NCBI GenBank assembly: GCA_012965625.1
Contig: DTSC01000070.1
Location: 1 to 16,838, forward strand
Origin: Flavobacteriales bacterium
GTDB taxonomy: Bacteria; Bacteroidota; Bacteroidia; NORP154
Direction of reading: 5' to 3'
DNA length: 16,838 bases
Positions 14,442-16,838 of this stretch are shown here, in pieces. The notes under the pieces were generated by a model. It searched no databases and had not been told where the DNA came from. It saw only the letters and a list, made by a program, of their open reading frames with translations. The number at the start of each line of letters is the position of its first letter. Positions within the stretch are counted from its first letter, which is position 1. The position numbers were made by a program, and so were the translations under genes.

Positions 14442-16387
14442 TAAAACAACCAGGAAATCCCCAACTTGAATGACCTGTCAGCCATTGGATAATGAGGTAC
14501 TGAATAATAAGTATTCTCCAAATATCCCTGGTTCAAATGAGCAATTTTAAAAAACACCCTTGCCTGGTTCACCTTAAAATTTATGAAAAAATTCAGATAT
14601 GGATAGTTGCCTATCTCTTTTCTTGATTGCAAATAGAACAATCCTGTAGCTGGCATATATTCATCAGCATAATATGTCGTATTAAAAAACACATCAACAC
14701 CCATTTGAAGAAACAGCGCCTTTTTAAATATCCATCCCTCAAAATACAATGCATGGTAAGACAAGAAAGAGGGCAAGTGCAAAACAGTAGAATCATCTAG
14801 TCTTTGAAAGACCACAGTATTTTTAATCCCTATATTTCGCCACTTAAAATCCTTGACTAGCGTGCCACAAAGGACATTTAACTTATTTGAATCTTGCTCA
14901 GGCAATGCCAATTCGTTGGAATATATAAAGTTTTGAATCTGCGCAGTGGTAAAACTCAAGTTAAACCGATATTTTTTAACCATGTAAGCAAGCTTTAAAT
15001 AATCGGATCTAACTCTATCAAAGTTATTCTCCCACTGGAAGTGATTGCCCCTATAAATCGTTTGAATTAGTGAAGGTGATCTCCTATCAGTACCTATATC
15101 TATATTGAACTGATTATGCAATTCACTATCCTTTATATCAAAATGCATTATTGCCCTGAGGTCACCCTGGTTTCCTCCACTTATACAATATCCTCCGCCC
15201 AGCTTCCAATGCATTTTGCCAAGGTGCTGATTGCCAATAGCCCCTAAGAAGAACAGATTATTAAAATTTGAATCGATCCCATCTTGTTTGTATTTATTTA
15301 TTTCATAGATAAGACCTGAATGAACCACCATTCCAGTATTCGAAGTGTCATTTAAAGTATTCCAATCAATCTTATTTGTAAATTTTTCTGAATAGGTATG
15401 ATTGCTTGTATAGTCTGGGTCATTTAAAAACAAAACATAATTAGAAGAATCCGGATTATTATCAATAAAATAATTTGACCAGTTCTGATATAAAATCGTA
15501 TGGGAATACCGGTGTTTTGGAATGAATACAGTTTTAACCGCAGAATCATTTATTGCCTTAGAAATACTTTTTCCCACGTCATAAGATTGTTGTAAAAAAT
15601 AAGCCTGTTGAGATCTTTGACTATGGGCATCAAGTAGATTTATAGCTATCGTGGATTTAGTAATATTCTCGCCCTTTTCAAATAATGAATCATCCAATAT
15701 ACCACCATTCTCATTTGCATTTACACTGTTCCAAATTGAATGAGCAAGAATTCTATATCTATTATCTTTGGATTTTGCAGACAGAAAGGCTCTGAAATTC
15801 TCAATTTTTGTTTCTTGCCTTTGATAAAAACCTTCGGAACCAAAGGTTCTATATTCAACACCCATATTGAGGTATGGATTTATATTTTGTGTGTGAAGGA
15901 CTTGAAATAATTGTTCTTTCTTATCTCCACCAATGAAATAAAGCTCAGTTAACGGAGATTTTACCTCATAGTTGCGCATTCGTGATGTGCCAAATAAATA
16001 GGTGTCAAAGGAATTATTGATAATATTTGCCACGGATATATTTCTTGATTCTAAGATAGAACTCCTGCGGAAGAAAATAATAGAGTTAGATGGTGTACCC
16101 AAGTTACCCAGTGAAGAACTAGCATTGAGTTTACCATAATATGGGAATAATGATACACGCTGATCATTAACGAATGTAGCAAACAACTGCATATTAGGGT
16201 TATAATTATGAAAACCATCAGGAGTAACTATAAAGGGGGTAGCACTAGAGGGTGAGACAGTTAATGCTTCAGGTAAAAAGAAGGAATGCCTCACTGTATC
16301 AGTTGATATGCTTGTATCCAACATAGTGCTCCTGGAGGATCCATGAATCGAGAAAAACAGGGCAATAATAAAGAATAAGGTTTTCAT
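14435..16387 (-). CDS. Putative outer-membrane porin, Porin_10 type
   Basis: The ATG at 16387-16385 gives 650 residues starting MKTLFFIIALFFSIHGSSRS, a signal peptide. A GTG at 16408 would add seven residues and lies close to the predicted transcription start, so it is less likely. The N-terminal part contains SPLTELYFIGGDKKEQLFQV, then HTQNINPYLNMGVEYR and NRYRILAHSIWN, which I associate with the Bacteroidota 'putative porin' (Porin_10) family. The rest has the alternating pattern of membrane strands and ends FKLGISWLFYD, a barrel-like last strand. It probably forms an outer-membrane channel; the solute is unknown. It lies downstream of the rRNA operon on the same strand but behind a strong terminator, with its own promoter. 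Confidence 0.8.
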   Translation of the reverse strand: MKTLFFIIALFFSIHGSSRSTMLDTSISTDTVRHSFFLPEALTVSPSSATPFIVTPDGFHNYNPNMQLFATFVNDQRVSLFPYYGKLNASSSLGNLGTPSNSIIFFRRSSILESRNISVANIINNSFDTYLFGTSRMRNYEVKSPLTELYFIGGDKKEQLFQVLHTQNINPYLNMGVEYRTFGSEGFYQRQETKIENFRAFLSAKSKDNRYRILAHSIWNSVNANENGGILDDSLFEKGENITKSTIAINLLDAHSQRSQQAYFLQQSYDVGKSISKAINDSAVKTVFIPKHRYSHTILYQNWSNYFIDNNPDSSNYVLFLNDPDYTSNHTYSEKFTNKIDWNTLNDTSNTGMVVHSGLIYEINKYKQDGIDSNFNNLFFLGAIGNQHLGKMHWKLGGGYCISGGNQGDLRAIMHFDIKDSELHNQFNIDIGTDRRSPSLIQTIYRGNHFQWENNFDRVRSDYLKLAYMVKKYRFNLSFTTAQIQNFIYSNELALPEQDSNKLNVLCGTLVKDFKWRNIGIKNTVVFQRLDDSTVLHLPSFLSYHALYFEGWIFKKALFLQMGVDVFFNTTYYADEYMPATGLFYLQSRKEIGNYPYLNFFINFKVNQARVFFKIAHLNQGYLENTYYSVPHYPMADRSFKLGISWLFYD

Positions 16388-16418
16388 AAGAGAATTTTCA
16401 AGCGCCACAAATTTTCAT

Positions 16419-16448
16419 CAAAGATAAACTGATGGTTAAAAAAACAAA
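16419..16448 (-). promoter_or_regulatory. Promoter of the putative porin gene
   Basis: On the minus strand TTTG (16448-16445) is followed after 18 bases by TATCTTTG (16426-16419), a perfect TAnnTTTG. Transcription would begin near 16412, about 25 bases before the ATG. The TTTG lies inside the T-tract of the rRNA operon terminator. Confidence 0.55.
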
Positions 16449-16450
16449 AA

Positions 16451-16480
16451 AAAACCCTCCCGATAAATCGGGAAGGTTTT
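16451..16480 (-). terminator. Rho-independent terminator of the rRNA operon
   Basis: A 14-bp stem with a 2-base loop (CCCGAT / ATCGGG core, one G-U pair on the minus-strand RNA) lies 8 bases after the 5S end. On the minus strand it is followed by a T-rich tract extending to about 16438, broken by one G. The opposite strand also has a short T-run, so it may work in both directions. Confidence 0.88.
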
Positions 16481-16488
16481 TTAAAAAT

Positions 16489-16595
16489 TGGCGACGACAT
16501 ACTCTCCCGCCTTTTACAGCAGTACCATCTGCGCAAGTAGGCTTAACTTCTCTGTTCGGAATGGTAAGAGGTGGACACTACCGCTATAGTCACCA
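16489..16595 (-). rRNA. rrf: 5S ribosomal RNA
   Basis: The 107-base minus-strand sequence has the 5S core, including CCGAACAGAGAAGTTAAGCC and the 3' part GGCGGGAGAGTATGTCGTCGCCA in shortened form near 16489-16511. The ends pair as TGGTGAC with GTCGCCA, which sets the boundaries to within a few bases. It is the last gene of the rRNA operon, with the terminator just downstream. Confidence 0.95.
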
Positions 16596-16689
16596 TTAAG
16601 TTTATCGCTTAAAAAATTAATTAAGCGGATATACTGTGACATAATGAGAGATATTTTCAATGATATTAATTTCAATTTAGCTTCGAAAT

Positions 16690-16838
16690 AGAAAGCTTAC
16701 GGGTAATTAGTACTGCTCAGCTTTGACATTACTGTCTTTACACTTGCAGCCTATCAACGTCGTAGTCTTCAACGACCCTTAAAGGAAATCTCATCTCGAG
16801 GTGAGTTTCGCACTTAGATGCTTTCAGTGCTTATCTCC
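16690..16838 (-). rRNA. rrl: 23S ribosomal RNA, 3' end (rest outside window)
   Basis: The minus strand matches the 3' end of 23S rRNA: GAAGACTACGACGTTGATAGG and CAGTACTAATTACCCGTAAGC align with the terminal part of bacterial 23S. The 3' boundary at about 16690 is estimated from the position of the final helix. A 94-base spacer with no tRNA separates it from 5S. Confidence 0.93.

Noticed and set aside
16596..16689. tRNA gene in the 23S-5S spacer
   Set aside because: No cloverleaf, TTC loop or CCA-type end is visible in the 94 bases.
1..16838. Defence, phage, transposon or biosynthetic cluster
   Set aside because: No integrase, transposase, nuclease, restriction, toxin or synthase motifs were found; nearly all the DNA is assigned to core or surface genes.

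Overview
The window looks like a chromosomal segment of a Bacteroidota bacterium, probably from the Cytophagales or a close relative. The evidence is low GC, SprB-type repeats, a Porin_10-type barrel, a DUF5916 protein, a DUF6787 membrane protein, and recurrent TAnnTTTG boxes, the Bacteroidota -7 promoter element, upstream of genes. Four genes appear to start at TTG or GTG. I see no phage, transposon, CRISPR, toxin-antitoxin or defence genes, so I read this as ordinary core chromosome with a cell-surface flavour.

Layout, left to right. (1) Positions 1-1726, minus: the N-terminal 575 codons of a secreted SprB-repeat surface protein whose 3' end lies outside the window. (2) 1796-4718: rpmH (L34), then a small DUF6787-like membrane protein on plus. 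Its end overlaps by 85 bp, tail to tail, the last gene of a minus-strand operon: glycosyltransferase, sigma-70 family factor, rsmG. (3) 4850-7061, plus: tgt and an LptF/LptG-type permease separated by one base. (4) 7074-7901, minus: ispE, then divergent accA (8001-8957) and dnaB (9113-10648). (5) 10775-16387: three envelope or secreted proteins, namely an exported protein that I believe relatives carry under the label 'asparagine synthetase B', a CBM9-like/DUF5916 barrel protein, and on minus a Porin_10 family protein. (6) 16451-16838, minus: the distal end of an rRNA operon (end of 23S, 5S, strong terminator).

Functionally the middle is housekeeping: ribosome (L34, RsmG, rRNA), tRNA queuosine modification (Tgt), LPS transport (LptG-like), isoprenoids (IspE), fatty acid initiation (AccA) and replication (DnaB). 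The flanks encode surface and outer-membrane proteins. I found no convincing new multi-gene system. The most useful second looks are a Tgt without the usual three zinc cysteines, the exported protein that lacks asparagine synthetase hallmarks, the rsmG/DUF6787 overlap, and a porin promoter that appears to borrow its -33 element from the rRNA terminator T-tract.
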